Below are positions 17,673 to 25,839 of a stretch of 64,000 nucleotides of DNA, piece by piece. The stretch spans positions 868,001-932,000 of the forward strand of contig NZ_CM001165.1 of NCBI RefSeq assembly GCF_000213055.1. The letters run 5' to 3'. The notes under the pieces are model-generated. The model did not search any database, had not been told where the DNA came from, and saw only the letters and a program-made list of their open reading frames with translations. Made by a program: the position numbers and the translations under genes. How positions within the stretch are numbered: position 1 is the stretch's first letter; each line of letters starts with the position of its first letter. The stretch comes from Streptomyces sp. Tu6071. Its GTDB lineage: Bacteria > Actinomycetota > Actinomycetes > Streptomycetales > Streptomycetaceae.

Positions 17673-17760
17673 CGCGCTCTCCTCGTCCTCCGGCGGCGGC
17701 CCATGGCTCCATGGCGGTCGGTACGGCAGTCGTATCGGGAAGAGCAAGAAATCCGCTCGT

Positions 17761-17872
17761 CCGGTACGCCAGTGTACCGGTACGCTGGCGTATCGATACG
17801 TGGCAGTACCGGTACGCCGGTGTACCGATACGAAAGTGTACCGATACGACGTCGTACCGGTACACTGGCGTA
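17761..17872. repeat. Seven 16-bp tandem units with palindromic junctions, probable TetR operator array
   Basis: Seven consecutive units of exactly 16 bases, consensus YCGRTACGNNNGNGTA. Each junction makes a 10-bp palindrome: GTACCGGTAC at 17774, 17806 and 17854 (perfect), GTATCGATAC at 17790 (perfect), and GTACCGATAC at 17822 and 17838 (8 of 10). Half copies flank the array at 17758 and 17870, and degenerate copies appear near 17717-17738. Six dyads at exact 16-base spacing lie between tetR and the PAP2 gene. The dyads match TetR-type operator geometry; cooperative binding is inference. Confidence 0.85.
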
Positions 17873-17942
17873 CCGCTGGGCTCCAGGGGTCACCCCTGCC
17901 CCTACCGCACCACCAAGTCGTCACGTCAAAGGGGCCCCGGGC

Positions 17943-18740
17943 ATGAGTACCGCCCGTTCCAGGTCCGCGACACGGGAGCCGGACACCACTGCCCGACCAC
18001 CCCTCGTCCGCGAACTGCTGCTCGTCGTCGGACTCTTCCTCCTCTACAAACTGGGGCGGAAGCTGGCGAACGGACACATTTCGGAGGCATACCGTAACGC
18101 GGATCACATATGGGATCTGGAGCGGTATCTCCACCTTCCGAGCGAGACGGACATACAGGCACTGCTGCTGCACAGCGACAGCCTGGTGCACGTCGCCAAC
18201 ACCTATTACGCGACCGTGCACTTCCCGCTCACGCTCGCCTTCCTCGTCTGGCTCTACTGGAAGAAGCCCGCGCACTACGTGTGGTCGCGCCGCGTCCTCG
18301 CGGTCCTGACCGGGATCGCGCTCGCCGGGCACCTGCTCTTCCCGCTCGCGCCCCCGCGCATGCTCGCCGCGACCCACCTCATGGACACCGGGCTCGTCTA
18401 CGGGCCCACGGTCTACGGCTCGACCCCGCAGACCGACTCCGTCTCCAACCAGTTCGCCGCGATGCCCTCGCTGCACTTCGGCTGGGCCCTCATGGTCGCG
18501 ATCGGCTTCATCGCCGCCGGGCGCCACCGGGCCCGCTGGCTGTGGCTGCTGCACCCCGCGACCACGCTCCTGGTGATCGTCGGCACCGCCAACCACTACT
18601 GGATGGACGTGCTCGTCGTCTCCGCCCTCCTCGGCATCGCCCTGCTCGTCGTCCCGCGCCCATCGGCCCGCCTCTCGCGCTCCCGCCCCGTTCCCCGCCC
18701 GCCCCTGCGGCGGCTCCTCCCGCACGGCGCGAGCCGATGA
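17943..18740 (+). CDS. PAP2-family phosphatase / inositol phosphotransferase-like membrane protein
   Basis: 265 aa with about six membrane segments. AMPSLHFGWALMV and ANHYWMDVLV carry the His and HxxxD residues of PAP2 (Aur1/Ipt1-like) enzymes that transfer or hydrolyse lipid-linked phosphate at the membrane. AAGGGG precedes ATG 17943. Its stop overlaps the next start (ATGA), so it forms an operon with the DMT transporter. It is probably repressed by the divergent TetR through the array upstream. Confidence 0.87.
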   Translation: MSTARSRSATREPDTTARPPLVRELLLVVGLFLLYKLGRKLANGHISEAYRNADHIWDLERYLHLPSETDIQALLLHSDSLVHVANTYYATVHFPLTLAFLVWLYWKKPAHYVWSRRVLAVLTGIALAGHLLFPLAPPRMLAATHLMDTGLVYGPTVYGSTPQTDSVSNQFAAMPSLHFGWALMVAIGFIAAGRHRARWLWLLHPATTLLVIVGTANHYWMDVLVVSALLGIALLVVPRPSARLSRSRPVPRPPLRRLLPHGASR

Positions 18741-19765
18741 CCGCCACCCTCCTCGCGGTCGCGCTCTCGCTGATCTCGGCCGTCGCCTACGCGACCGCCG
18801 CCGTCGCCCAGGAGCGCCTCGCGGCGCGCACCGCCGCGCAGGGCCACGGCGGCGGCCTGCGCCTGCTCGCCAACAGCGCCTGGTGGGCGGCCGTCGGGCT
18901 CAACGCGGGTGGCGCGCTGCTGCACGTCGCCGCGCTGCGCTACGGGACGCTCACCCTCGTCCAACCGCTCGGCGCGCTGACCCTCGTCGCCGCGGTCCCG
19001 CTCGGCGCGCACCGCGCCGGACGCCGCGTGGCACGCCGCGAGTGGCAGGGCACCGTGCTCACCCTCGCCGGCCTCGCCGCCCTCCTGCTCACGGCCTCGG
19101 GTCCCGCCCCCGACGACGCGCTCTCGCTCACGGAGGCGCTCCTCGTCGCGGGCGCGACCTCCACGCTCCTCGCGCTCCTCGCCCGCCCCGGCGGTCGCCC
19201 CGGCCTGCGCCACGCGACCGCCTCCGGGCTCGCCTCGGGCATCGCCTCCGCCCTCACCCAGACCCTCACCGTCTCGGCGGGCGGCCCGCACCTGCCGCTG
19301 TGGCAGGCCGGGATCGTCGCGCTGCTCGTCGCCGCCTTCGCGGCGGGCGGCCTGCTCCTCGCCCAGACCGCCTACCGGGGCGGGCTCGGCGCCCCGCTCG
19401 CCGTCCTCACCCTCGCGAACCCGGTCGCGGCGGCGGTCGTCGGCCTCAGCCTCCTCGGCGAGCACCTGCGCGGCGGCGCCCCCGGTCTCGGCCTCACGCT
19501 CGGCGGAGCGCTCGTCGCCGCCTGGGGCGTCGTCCTGCTGAGCCGCGCCTCGGCACGGCAGCCGGGCGCCTCGACGGTCGTACGCGGCTCCGCCTCCGTA
19601 CCGCCGCCGCAGGAGGCCCCTCCGCGCGAGCCGGTCCCTGACCCGCTCCCGGTGGAGACGCTCCCGCTCGCCCTGCGGACGGTCCCCGTCCCGCCCCCGG
19701 CGCTGCCCCGCCCGGCGGACGGACCCGCCCACGCCCACGGCGGCAGGGGCCCGCGCGCGGCCTAG
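18737..19765 (+). CDS. DMT-superfamily (EamA/NIPA-like) membrane transporter
   Basis: 342 aa. Nine or ten hydrophobic segments cover residues 1-285 in two EamA-like halves (LTLVQPLGALTLVAAVPLGA in the first; APLAVLTLANPVAAAVVGLSLLGE in the second), then a Pro-rich cytoplasmic tail. Coupled to the PAP2 gene by ATGA overlap. The substrate is unknown; it could move a lipid precursor or small metabolite related to the PAP2 reaction. Confidence 0.83.
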   Translation: MTATLLAVALSLISAVAYATAAVAQERLAARTAAQGHGGGLRLLANSAWWAAVGLNAGGALLHVAALRYGTLTLVQPLGALTLVAAVPLGAHRAGRRVARREWQGTVLTLAGLAALLLTASGPAPDDALSLTEALLVAGATSTLLALLARPGGRPGLRHATASGLASGIASALTQTLTVSAGGPHLPLWQAGIVALLVAAFAAGGLLLAQTAYRGGLGAPLAVLTLANPVAAAVVGLSLLGEHLRGGAPGLGLTLGGALVAAWGVVLLSRASARQPGASTVVRGSASVPPPQEAPPREPVPDPLPVETLPLALRTVPVPPPALPRPADGPAHAHGGRGPRAA

Positions 19766-19887
19766 GGGCCCCGCACCGCTGACCCGCCCGATGGACCTCC
19801 CGGCCCCGGCACCCGCCCGCCGCCGCCCCCGCGCGGCATAGTGCGGCGGAGCCCGGCGCGGGACCGGGTCCGAGGGGAGCCGCCGCC

Positions 19888-20598
19888 GTGCCGCACGAGC
19901 CGAAGCCCGGACCGCCCGGGGACAGCCCGGGGCCCGGGGCGCACGCGGAGCGCGATCCCTCGGCGCGCTTCCGGCGCAGCGACACCTCACGCCTCGAAGC
20001 GATCAGCGACGGCGTCTTCGCGGTCGCGCTCACGCTCCTCGTCCTGGAGCTGAACGACCCGCCGCACCGCAACGGCGGGCTCCCGCGTGCCCTGCTCCAC
20101 CAGTGGCCCGCCTACGTCGGCTACGTCGCCTCGTTCAGCTACGTGGGCGTGATCTGGCTCAACCACCACCAGGCGTTCGCGCGCATCCGCAGCGTGGACC
20201 GCGCGCTCTCCGGCTGGAACCTCGCGCTCGTCGGCATCACCTCGGCGCTCGCCTTCCCCACCTCCGTCGTCTCGGAGACGCTCAGCGAGTCGGCGACCGG
20301 GCGCGACGCGCGCACCGCCGTGGCCCTGTACGCCTTCGTCGCCGCGCTCATGTGCACGGCGTGGCTCGTGCTCTACCGGTTCCTGCTCGGCCGCCCCGCG
20401 CTCATGGAGCCGCATGTCGAGCCCGGCTACCTCCGGCACGGCGTGACGCGCTCGGCGGTCGGGGTCGTCGCGTACGTACTCGCAGGACTGCTCGGCGTGT
20501 TCGTGACGCCGCTCGTCGCGCTCGGCGTCTTCGTGGTCCTCCCCGTCTTCTACTTCCTCACGACGGAGGGGATGCCGAAAAGGGGCGCGACCGGCTGA
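19888..20598 (+). CDS. TMEM175-like (DUF1211) potassium channel family protein
   Basis: 236 aa from GTG 19888 behind GAGGGGA. The family hallmark is RLEAISDGVFAVALTLLVLEL at the first helix, with SDGVFA, followed by a VGVIWLNHHQAF segment and four more membrane helices. Bacterial TMEM175 proteins of this length form tetrameric K+ channels. The first 30 residues are Pro-rich. Separated from the DMT gene by 122 bases, so it may have its own promoter. Confidence 0.85.
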   Translation: MPHEPKPGPPGDSPGPGAHAERDPSARFRRSDTSRLEAISDGVFAVALTLLVLELNDPPHRNGGLPRALLHQWPAYVGYVASFSYVGVIWLNHHQAFARIRSVDRALSGWNLALVGITSALAFPTSVVSETLSESATGRDARTAVALYAFVAALMCTAWLVLYRFLLGRPALMEPHVEPGYLRHGVTRSAVGVVAYVLAGLLGVFVTPLVALGVFVVLPVFYFLTTEGMPKRGATG

Positions 20599-20671
20599 GC
20601 GGGGGCTTGTTAGGCTGCGTGGCACGTATCCGTACGGAGGTCGCGAGAGTGGTGGCGGGAGACGACGACAT

Positions 20672-20734
20672 CTCCGGATGAGTCCGGAGCCCCGGGCCAC
20701 CGGCGGGCGCAGGGTGCGCCGGGCCGGGTGGCCC
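20672..20734 (+). promoter_or_regulatory. Leader hairpins upstream of ABC-F gene, candidate attenuator
   Basis: Two stable stems lie in the untranslated leader. CTCCGGA-TGAG-TCCGGAG is at 20672-20689. A 41-base hairpin at 20694-20734 has an outer stem GGGCCACC/GGTGGCCC and an inner stem GGCGCA/TGCGCC. An ATG at 20680, in the first loop, opens a short frame across the second hairpin. Resistance ABC-F genes are often controlled by ribosome-dependent attenuation, so this is a plausible control leader. Confidence 0.45.
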
Positions 20735-20781
20735 GCTCGTCCTGCCCACCCGCCGTACCGCGTCCTCCTTGGTGGTTCCCC

Positions 20782-22413
20782 ATGCCCTCCCCCGCCCCCG
20801 TCCTGCGCGCCCGGGACCTCGTGCAGGTACTCGGCGGCCGTCGTGTCCTCGACGCCGTCTCGCTCACCGTCTCCCCGGGCCGCCGCCTCGGCGTCATCGG
20901 CGAGAACGGCGCGGGCAAATCGACCCTGCTGCGCCTCCTCGCCGAAGCCGACCACCCCGTCTCCGGCACCGTGGAGCGCCCCGCCGACCTCGGCTTCCTC
21001 CACCAGGAACTGCCGTTCACCGCGCGCGAGACGATCACGGACGTCGTCGAGGCCGCTCTGCGCGAGGCCCGCGCGGACCTCGCCGCGCTCGACCGCCTCG
21101 GCACGGAACTCGCCGCGACCGCCGAGGAGAGCCCGGCGTACGCGGACCTGCTCGCCGCCTACGAGCGGACCCTCGCCCGCGCGCAGGCCCGCGAGGTGTG
21201 GGACGCCGACCGCCGCGCGGCACGCGCGCTCGACGGCCTCGGCCTCGGCGGGCTCGCGCCCACGCACACCCTCGGTTCGCTCTCCGGCGGCCAGCGCGGG
21301 CGGCTCGCCCTCGCCGCGCTCCTCGTGCGCCGCCCCACCGCGCTGCTCCTCGACGAGCCGACGAACCACCTGGACGACGCGGCGGCGGCCTTCCTGGAGG
21401 AGCGCCTGCGCGAACTGCCCGGCGCCGTCGTCCTCGCGAGCCACGACCGCGCCTTCCTCGACGCGGTCTGCACGGACCTGCTCGACCTCGACCCGGCGGT
21501 GGGCGGCCCCGTCCGGCACGGCGGCACGTATACGGAGTACCGCGCGGTACGGGCCGCGGCGCGGGCCCGCTGGGAGGAGCGGTACGCGGCGGAGCAGGAG
21601 GAGGTGGAACGGCTGCGCGAGCGGGCCGGGGTCTCCGCGCACCGCGTCGCGCCGAACCGCTGGCGCTCCGACAACGAGAAGATGGGGTACGGGCGCCGGG
21701 GCAACCGCGTCGAGCACCAGGTCTCGCGCCGGGTGCGCGACGCCCACCGCCGCCTCGCGGACCTGGAGCGCACCCGGGTCCCCGCTCCTCCGCCGCCGCT
21801 GCGCTTCAGGGCCGCGCGCGGCCTCGCCCTCGCGGCCGGGCCGGACGGCCCGCTGCTCGCCCTGCGCGACATCCGCGTCCCGGGCAGGCTCGCGCTCGAC
21901 CGGCTCGACGTGGCACCCGACGCGCGCCTGCTCGTCTCGGGCCCGAACGGCGCCGGCAAGTCGACGCTCCTCGCGGTCCTCGCCGGCTACCTGGAGCACG
22001 AGGGCACGGCCGAGGCCGCCGACGGGCTCACCGTGGGACTCCTGCCGCAGGACACGGTCTTCGCGGAAGGCGGGCGCACTGCGGCGGAGTTCTGGGTACG
22101 CCGCCTGGGCGCGGCGCGTGCGGAACGCGTGCCGCTCACGGCACTCGGCCTCTTCGCCGCGCGCGACCTGGACACCCCGGTCGCCCGCCTGTCCGCGGGC
22201 CAGCGCCGCCGCCTCGCCCTCGCCCTCCTCGTCGCCAACCCGCCGGGCCTCCTGCTCCTCGACGAGCCGACCAACCACCTCTCCCCCGCCCTGTGCGACG
22301 AACTGGAGGAAGCACTGGGCCCAGGGCCGGGCGCGATCGTCCTCGCGAGCCACGACCGCTGGCTCCGCCGCCGCTGGACGGGCGGCGAACTCCGGCTGAC
22401 GGCCACGGACTGA
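20782..22413 (+). CDS. ABC-F family ATPase (ribosome protection/antibiotic-resistance type)
   Basis: 543 aa with two ABC domains and no membrane segment. Domain 1: Walker A GENGAGKST, signature SGGQRGRL, Walker B LLLDEPTNHLD. Domain 2: GPNGAGKST, SAGQRRRLAL, LLLLDEPTNHLS. The basic interdomain linker (about 290-345) would reach into the ribosome. Resembles the TlrC/OleB/SrmB class of Streptomyces self-resistance proteins, but a housekeeping ABC-F cannot be excluded. ATG 20782 has a weak GGTGG upstream. Candidate attenuator hairpins precede it. Confidence 0.88.
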   Translation: MPSPAPVLRARDLVQVLGGRRVLDAVSLTVSPGRRLGVIGENGAGKSTLLRLLAEADHPVSGTVERPADLGFLHQELPFTARETITDVVEAALREARADLAALDRLGTELAATAEESPAYADLLAAYERTLARAQAREVWDADRRAARALDGLGLGGLAPTHTLGSLSGGQRGRLALAALLVRRPTALLLDEPTNHLDDAAAAFLEERLRELPGAVVLASHDRAFLDAVCTDLLDLDPAVGGPVRHGGTYTEYRAVRAAARARWEERYAAEQEEVERLRERAGVSAHRVAPNRWRSDNEKMGYGRRGNRVEHQVSRRVRDAHRRLADLERTRVPAPPPPLRFRAARGLALAAGPDGPLLALRDIRVPGRLALDRLDVAPDARLLVSGPNGAGKSTLLAVLAGYLEHEGTAEAADGLTVGLLPQDTVFAEGGRTAAEFWVRRLGAARAERVPLTALGLFAARDLDTPVARLSAGQRRRLALALLVANPPGLLLLDEPTNHLSPALCDELEEALGPGPGAIVLASHDRWLRRRWTGGELRLTATD

Positions 22414-22484
22414 GACGGGCACGGGGGCGGGACCGGGCACTTCCCGGCCCGCCCCCGCCCCGTACCGTCGGCACACACGCGAAA

Positions 22485-22514
22485 GGCCCCTCCAGGATCT
22501 CTCCTGGAGGGGCC
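22485..22514. terminator. Bidirectional hairpin terminator
   Basis: Perfect 13-bp stem GGCCCCTCCAGGA with its complement and loop TCTC, between the ABC-F gene and the leftward tRNA-Leu. On the leftward RNA it is followed by TTT. Confidence 0.75.
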
Positions 22515-22522
22515 TCGCTCTG

Positions 22523-22607
22523 TGTCCGAGGGGGGACTTGAACCCCCACGCCCGATAAAGGGCACTAGCACCTCAAGCTAGCGCGTCTGCCATTCCGCCA
22601 CCCGGAC
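22523..22607 (-). tRNA. tRNA-Leu(GAG)
   Basis: 85 nt class II tRNA. Acceptor GTCCGGG/CTCGGAC, D arm with GG, anticodon stem CTAGC/GCTAG around TTGAGGT (anticodon GAG), long variable arm GCCCTTTATCGGGC and T arm GGGGGTTCAAGTCCCCC. CCA is not encoded. It is chromosomal and lies about 0.6 kb from the prophage attL, so it is not itself the attachment site. Confidence 0.93.
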
Positions 22608-22743
22608 AAGGTGTCTGTCGTTCTTCCGGCGTCTCCCCCGGCGACATGGATAACTCTACCAGGTCCCCGGGGTGCTCCTCACCTCCATAAGGCGTGGTCA
22701 GGCGGGGTGGCCGGGGCGGCCTGGCGGTCGCCCCGGCCGCAGG

Positions 22744-23208
22744 TCAGCGGTGCTTCTTCTCGCGCAGGGAGTGGAGGTGCGCGGAGGACTTCTGGGCGAA
22801 GAGGAAGGAGTCCACGGGGTTGTCGTGCTCGACCTGCCAGTGGTGCGCGCGGCGGGCGTCGCGGGTGCGGTGGTTCACGGCGGTGAGGAAGCTCAGGTAG
22901 TCGATGTCGCCGTCACCGACGTCGGTCATGTCGTAGCCGTCGCTCGCCAGCTCGTCGTGCGTGCCGTCCTTCACGTGGAAGAGCGGGTAGCGGTGCGGCT
23001 GCTTGAGGACGTAGTCGAGCGGCTCGAAGGGGGCGGGCTTGCCGTCGGGGGTCTTCGAGAAGCGGAACTGGCCGGTGTAGGCCCAGTAGATGTCCATCTC
23101 CAGGAAGACGAGGTCGGGGTCGGTCTCGGCGAGCAGCACGTCGTAGAGGCGCACGTGCGGCTGGTCGGAGGCGAAGCGGAACTCGTCGCCGTGGTTGTGC
23201 TGGCACAA
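22744..23208 (-). pseudogene. Sugar phosphate isomerase/epimerase, 3' part, split by prophage insertion
   Basis: About 155 codons of the C-terminal half of a xylose-isomerase-like TIM barrel: QHNHGDEFRF (metal/active-site His-Asn-His), LEMDIYWAYTGQ (Glu ligand), PLFHVKDG, and the C-terminal HWQVEHDNPVDSF. The frame runs into the attL dyad, and no start codon with ribosome binding site exists. The N-terminal half should lie at attR to the right of the window. Host codon use (very GC-rich) contrasts with the phage DNA that begins right after it. Confidence 0.8.
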
Positions 23209-23209
23209 C
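23194..23209. other. Candidate attL core of the prophage
   Basis: GTTGTGC-TG-GCACAAC is a perfect inverted repeat exactly where homology to the isomerase ends (Gln of QHNH) and 36 bases before the serine integrase start. Serine integrases cut at a central dinucleotide inside a quasi-palindrome, so TG at 23201-23202 is the candidate crossover. Left half host, right half phage. Confidence 0.55.
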
Positions 23210-23244
23210 TTGCTAGGCGCTACAGGGTGTGCGACCCTCCTGCC

Positions 23245-24882
23245 ATGACTACGACGCTGCCAACCCTTCCCAGTAGCCCAGCCTTGGAGCCGTCCGCCGT
23301 TTGGTCCCCGCCCGAGTGGACAGAGCAGGACCGGCAGGAGCTTGCGCGGCTTCTTGAAGAAGAAAAGAACTTGCCTGCGGATGCCCCCCGGGCATTGCTT
23401 TCCGTGAGGCTTTCTGTGCTTACAGAGGAAACCACTAGCCCAGTACGGCAGGAGCTTGACCTACGCCGGGAGGCACTTCGTAGGCAGATGCGAGTAGTGG
23501 GGCTGGCTATTGACCTCAATGTTTCCGCTACGAAAGTGCCGCCGTGGAAGAGGGCAGAATTGGGAAACTGGCTTAATAACCGTGTTCCTGAGTTCGATGT
23601 GATCCTTTTTTGGAAGGTGGACCGCTTCGTACGCAACATCCTTGATCTACACGTCATGATTGAGTGGTGTAAGGAGTGGCAGAAAGACCTCATCTCTCTC
23701 AAAGACCCAATTGATTTGCACTCAGAGATGGGGCAAATCATGGCCACCCTTACGGCGGGCATTGCCAGGATCGAAGCCACGAATATTAAACTTCGCATTT
23801 CTTCGCTCTGGGAGTACCAGAAGAAATCTCTTTCAGCAAGGCATATGATTGGAAAGCCGATTTTCGGCTATGAGGTGACCGGGGAGGGCGGAAACAAGCA
23901 ACTCACCATTAACGCTTTTGCACACAGGGTATTGCATTGGGCTCGGAAAATGCTCCTCCGGGGTAAGAGTCGGGGATACTGTGTTCACATGTGGAACAGG
24001 GCGGGAGTCCCTACAGGCTCAAAGCGGAGAGAAACAGTATGGCAGTCATCAACATTTTGGTCTCTAATGACAAATCCCGCCTTGATGGGCTACCGAGTCA
24101 CACGCAAGGGGCTTACGAAAAGTACGCAACCATCAGTCATCGTTCGTGACGAAAACGGAGAGCCGATTAAGGTTGCCGAAGGGATTTTCACGCCCGAGGA
24201 GTTTCAAGACATTCAGGCAGCGCTAAACGATACGCGCAAACCTCCGATCAACAGAACAAAAAAGCAAGAATCCCGCTTCATCGGCGTTTTGGAATGTGGG
24301 TACTGTCACAGGACACCGTACAAGCACAAGCGCAGAGACCGCGCCCCCTTGCGATGCCGCAGTAACGAGGGAAAGGCGCGTGAGCCGCAATGCTCGGGCG
24401 TACGCGCGGAAAGCGCCGATGAGGTCTACGCACACATAACCAAGGCTGCTTTCGAGAAGATTGGCCATCTTCCCGTCGAATATCGCACCTATAAGAGGGG
24501 CAAAGATGTAAAAGCCCGCGTGGATAACATCGAAGCCGCCTTGGATTCATACTTGAAAGGTCTGGAACCCGGCGGGGTATATGCAATTGGGGGGTACGTA
24601 CAACAGAAGGCCGAAAAAAAGGTTGCGGAACTAAATGCCGAATTGACCCGAATCGATCCCGAAGAAACTAAAGACCGGTGGGTTTACGAACGCCAGGGGG
24701 ATGAGACTTACGCATCCCGCTGGGAAAATGGAGGAGTAGCTAAAATGGAAAAGGATCTATTGCGTTCGGGGGTAAAGTTCATCATCTATGACAGCGAACA
24801 CATGGACATGATACTCCCAGGGAACATGAAGAAATTGCAAGCCTCGCTAGCGATAAAAGAAGATGCCTTCAAGGGCAAATAG
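23245..24882 (+). CDS. int: Large serine recombinase (phage integrase)
   Basis: 545 aa. The catalytic domain starts late: VRLSVLTEETTSPVRQ, with nucleophile Ser57 and Arg55, preceded by about 50 Pro/Glu-rich residues. Other landmarks are DLNVSATKVPPWKRAEL, ILFWKVDRFVRN (active-site Arg), the long helix E, a recombinase domain (IGKPIFGYEV to NPALMGYRV) and a zinc ribbon with CGYCH and two later Cys (about 375-410), then a coiled coil. It mediates phage integration and excision at attL/attR. The ribosome binding site before ATG 23245 is weak. Confidence 0.95.
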   Translation: MTTTLPTLPSSPALEPSAVWSPPEWTEQDRQELARLLEEEKNLPADAPRALLSVRLSVLTEETTSPVRQELDLRREALRRQMRVVGLAIDLNVSATKVPPWKRAELGNWLNNRVPEFDVILFWKVDRFVRNILDLHVMIEWCKEWQKDLISLKDPIDLHSEMGQIMATLTAGIARIEATNIKLRISSLWEYQKKSLSARHMIGKPIFGYEVTGEGGNKQLTINAFAHRVLHWARKMLLRGKSRGYCVHMWNRAGVPTGSKRRETVWQSSTFWSLMTNPALMGYRVTRKGLTKSTQPSVIVRDENGEPIKVAEGIFTPEEFQDIQAALNDTRKPPINRTKKQESRFIGVLECGYCHRTPYKHKRRDRAPLRCRSNEGKAREPQCSGVRAESADEVYAHITKAAFEKIGHLPVEYRTYKRGKDVKARVDNIEAALDSYLKGLEPGGVYAIGGYVQQKAEKKVAELNAELTRIDPEETKDRWVYERQGDETYASRWENGGVAKMEKDLLRSGVKFIIYDSEHMDMILPGNMKKLQASLAIKEDAFKGK

Positions 24883-24885
24883 GTG

Positions 24886-24912
24886 AAAGGGGCCCCCTAA
24901 GGGGGCCCCTTT
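24886..24912. terminator. Bidirectional terminator between integrase and early operon
   Basis: AAAGGGGCCCCC-TAA-GGGGGCCCCTTT, a perfect 12-bp stem. Rightward RNA continues with CTTTC; leftward RNA ends the early operon. It lies four bases after the integrase stop. Confidence 0.85.
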
Positions 24913-24916
24913 CTTT

Positions 24917-24988
24917 CTATTCATAAACCAATACTTCTACAAGAACCTTGTCGCCAGAGTCGCCCAACTCATATACAACAATCGTCAA
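24917..24988 (-). CDS. Possible 23-residue peptide coupled to dCMP deaminase
   Basis: TTG 24988 overlaps the deaminase stop (TTGA) and has GGGAGG eight bases upstream, inside the deaminase end. The frame gives 23 aa (MTIVVYELGDSGDKVLVEVL...) and stops right before the terminator. The same TTGA coupling is used at five other early junctions, which supports translation. No function can be guessed. Confidence 0.35.
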   Translation of the reverse strand: MTIVVYELGDSGDKVLVEVLVYE

Positions 24989-25440
24989 TATACGCGCCTC
25001 CCATCGAAAATTACAGCGTCAATATCATCAGCACCTAGGGGCCATACAATGCGCCAAACACCCGCCGCCTCCAGTCGGACCTTGCAGCGATAGCAGGGGG
25101 AACGGGTTATATAAACGGTCCCGCCTTCCAAATCCTCTCTTCGAGCATGAATGAGCAGATTTTCTTCGGCGTGAATGGCAATGCAACTGCTGTAATCCCC
25201 GCCGGGAGGCAGCTCGTCATAGGTTGAGCGGCCACGAGGGCACATGCCGTCTAGGCAGCCTCGGGCCTTCGGGGTGGTGCCGTTGTAGCCGGACATGCAC
25301 AGTCGCTCGCGGCGGTCCAGGAGGACGGCCCCTACTTGGGAGCGTCGGCAGTCCCCTCGGGTGGCAACGGCCCTGGCGATCCCTAGGGCCCAGGTGTCTA
25401 CAGATGGCCGTGTGACGGCCTGTGGGGTCGGTAGCGGCAT
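24985..25440 (-). CDS. dCMP/cytidine deaminase-family protein
   Basis: 151 aa zinc deaminase. HAEENLL supplies the zinc His and catalytic Glu; PCYRC supplies the two zinc Cys. The sequence begins with the SQVGAVLLDRRERLCMSGYNG strand-turn typical of deoxycytidylate deaminases. An insertion with Cys residues (about 62-67, CLDGMC) may bind a second zinc, as in T4 Cd. It would feed dUMP to the thymidylate pathway during phage DNA synthesis, alongside the ribonucleotide reductase. Confidence 0.9.
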   Translation of the reverse strand: MPLPTPQAVTRPSVDTWALGIARAVATRGDCRRSQVGAVLLDRRERLCMSGYNGTTPKARGCLDGMCPRGRSTYDELPPGGDYSSCIAIHAEENLLIHARREDLEGGTVYITRSPCYRCKVRLEAAGVWRIVWPLGADDIDAVIFDGRRVY

Positions 25441-25456
25441 AGTGGGGCCTCTCGGG

Positions 25457-25648
25457 TTAGTGGGCCGTGTGGATGCGGTGGGAGGGCCGCAGAGAGCACA
25501 CGCGGCACCTGCGGTATGGGCGTTTAGCCCACGAGGGGAGCACGCTCACTGGCTCGGCCTTGTGAGGGGTTTCCTGCATGTGGTCGCATCCAGGGCACGA
25601 GTCGCGCAGAAGGCCGTACTCATGAGCGCACTGCACTGTGTCAGCCAT
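25457..25648 (-). CDS. Small zinc-ribbon-like protein
   Basis: 63 aa from ATG 25648, GGAG five bases upstream. Pairs CPGC and CRVC plus a CAHE motif suggest a small zinc-binding fold. Overlaps the end of the previous gene by eight bases. Function unknown. Confidence 0.6.
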   Translation of the reverse strand: MADTVQCAHEYGLLRDSCPGCDHMQETPHKAEPVSVLPSWAKRPYRRCRVCSLRPSHRIHTAH

Positions 25649-25808
25649 GGTCACTCCGAATCATCTGCGGGAAGGTCTTCATGCCGTTTCGCCAAATGAC
25701 CTCCAGGGCCGCAGTGTCAGCCCTGTACCTGATGAGGTCCGAAATCCAGTCAGTGAGATTCATGTACGCCCGGCCCTCCAGGGCCCGGGGGCTGTGCTGG
25801 TCAGTCAT
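25641..25808 (-). CDS. Small hypothetical phage protein
   Basis: 55 aa from ATG 25808, which has GGAGTGCTC directly before it; this is preferred over an upstream start in the longer frame. A short amphipathic protein with a Trp/Ile-rich centre (LTDWISDLIRYRADTAALEVIW). No domain recognised. Coupled by overlap to the zinc-ribbon-like gene downstream. Confidence 0.55.
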   Translation of the reverse strand: MTDQHSPRALEGRAYMNLTDWISDLIRYRADTAALEVIWRNGMKTFPQMIRSDHG

Positions 25809-25839
25809 GAGCACTCCATTTGTAAACTGCCTTAACAAA

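Noticed and set aside
17608..17946. Open frames across the 16-bp array giving repeated Tyr-Arg-Tyr peptides
   Set aside because: The repeat is palindromic DNA in a divergent promoter region; frames exist only because 16-mers lack stops. No start signals.
22609..22743. Possible gene or att site right next to tRNA-Leu
   Set aside because: Only about 135 bases with no coding signal; the prophage junction is clearly at 23.2 kb.
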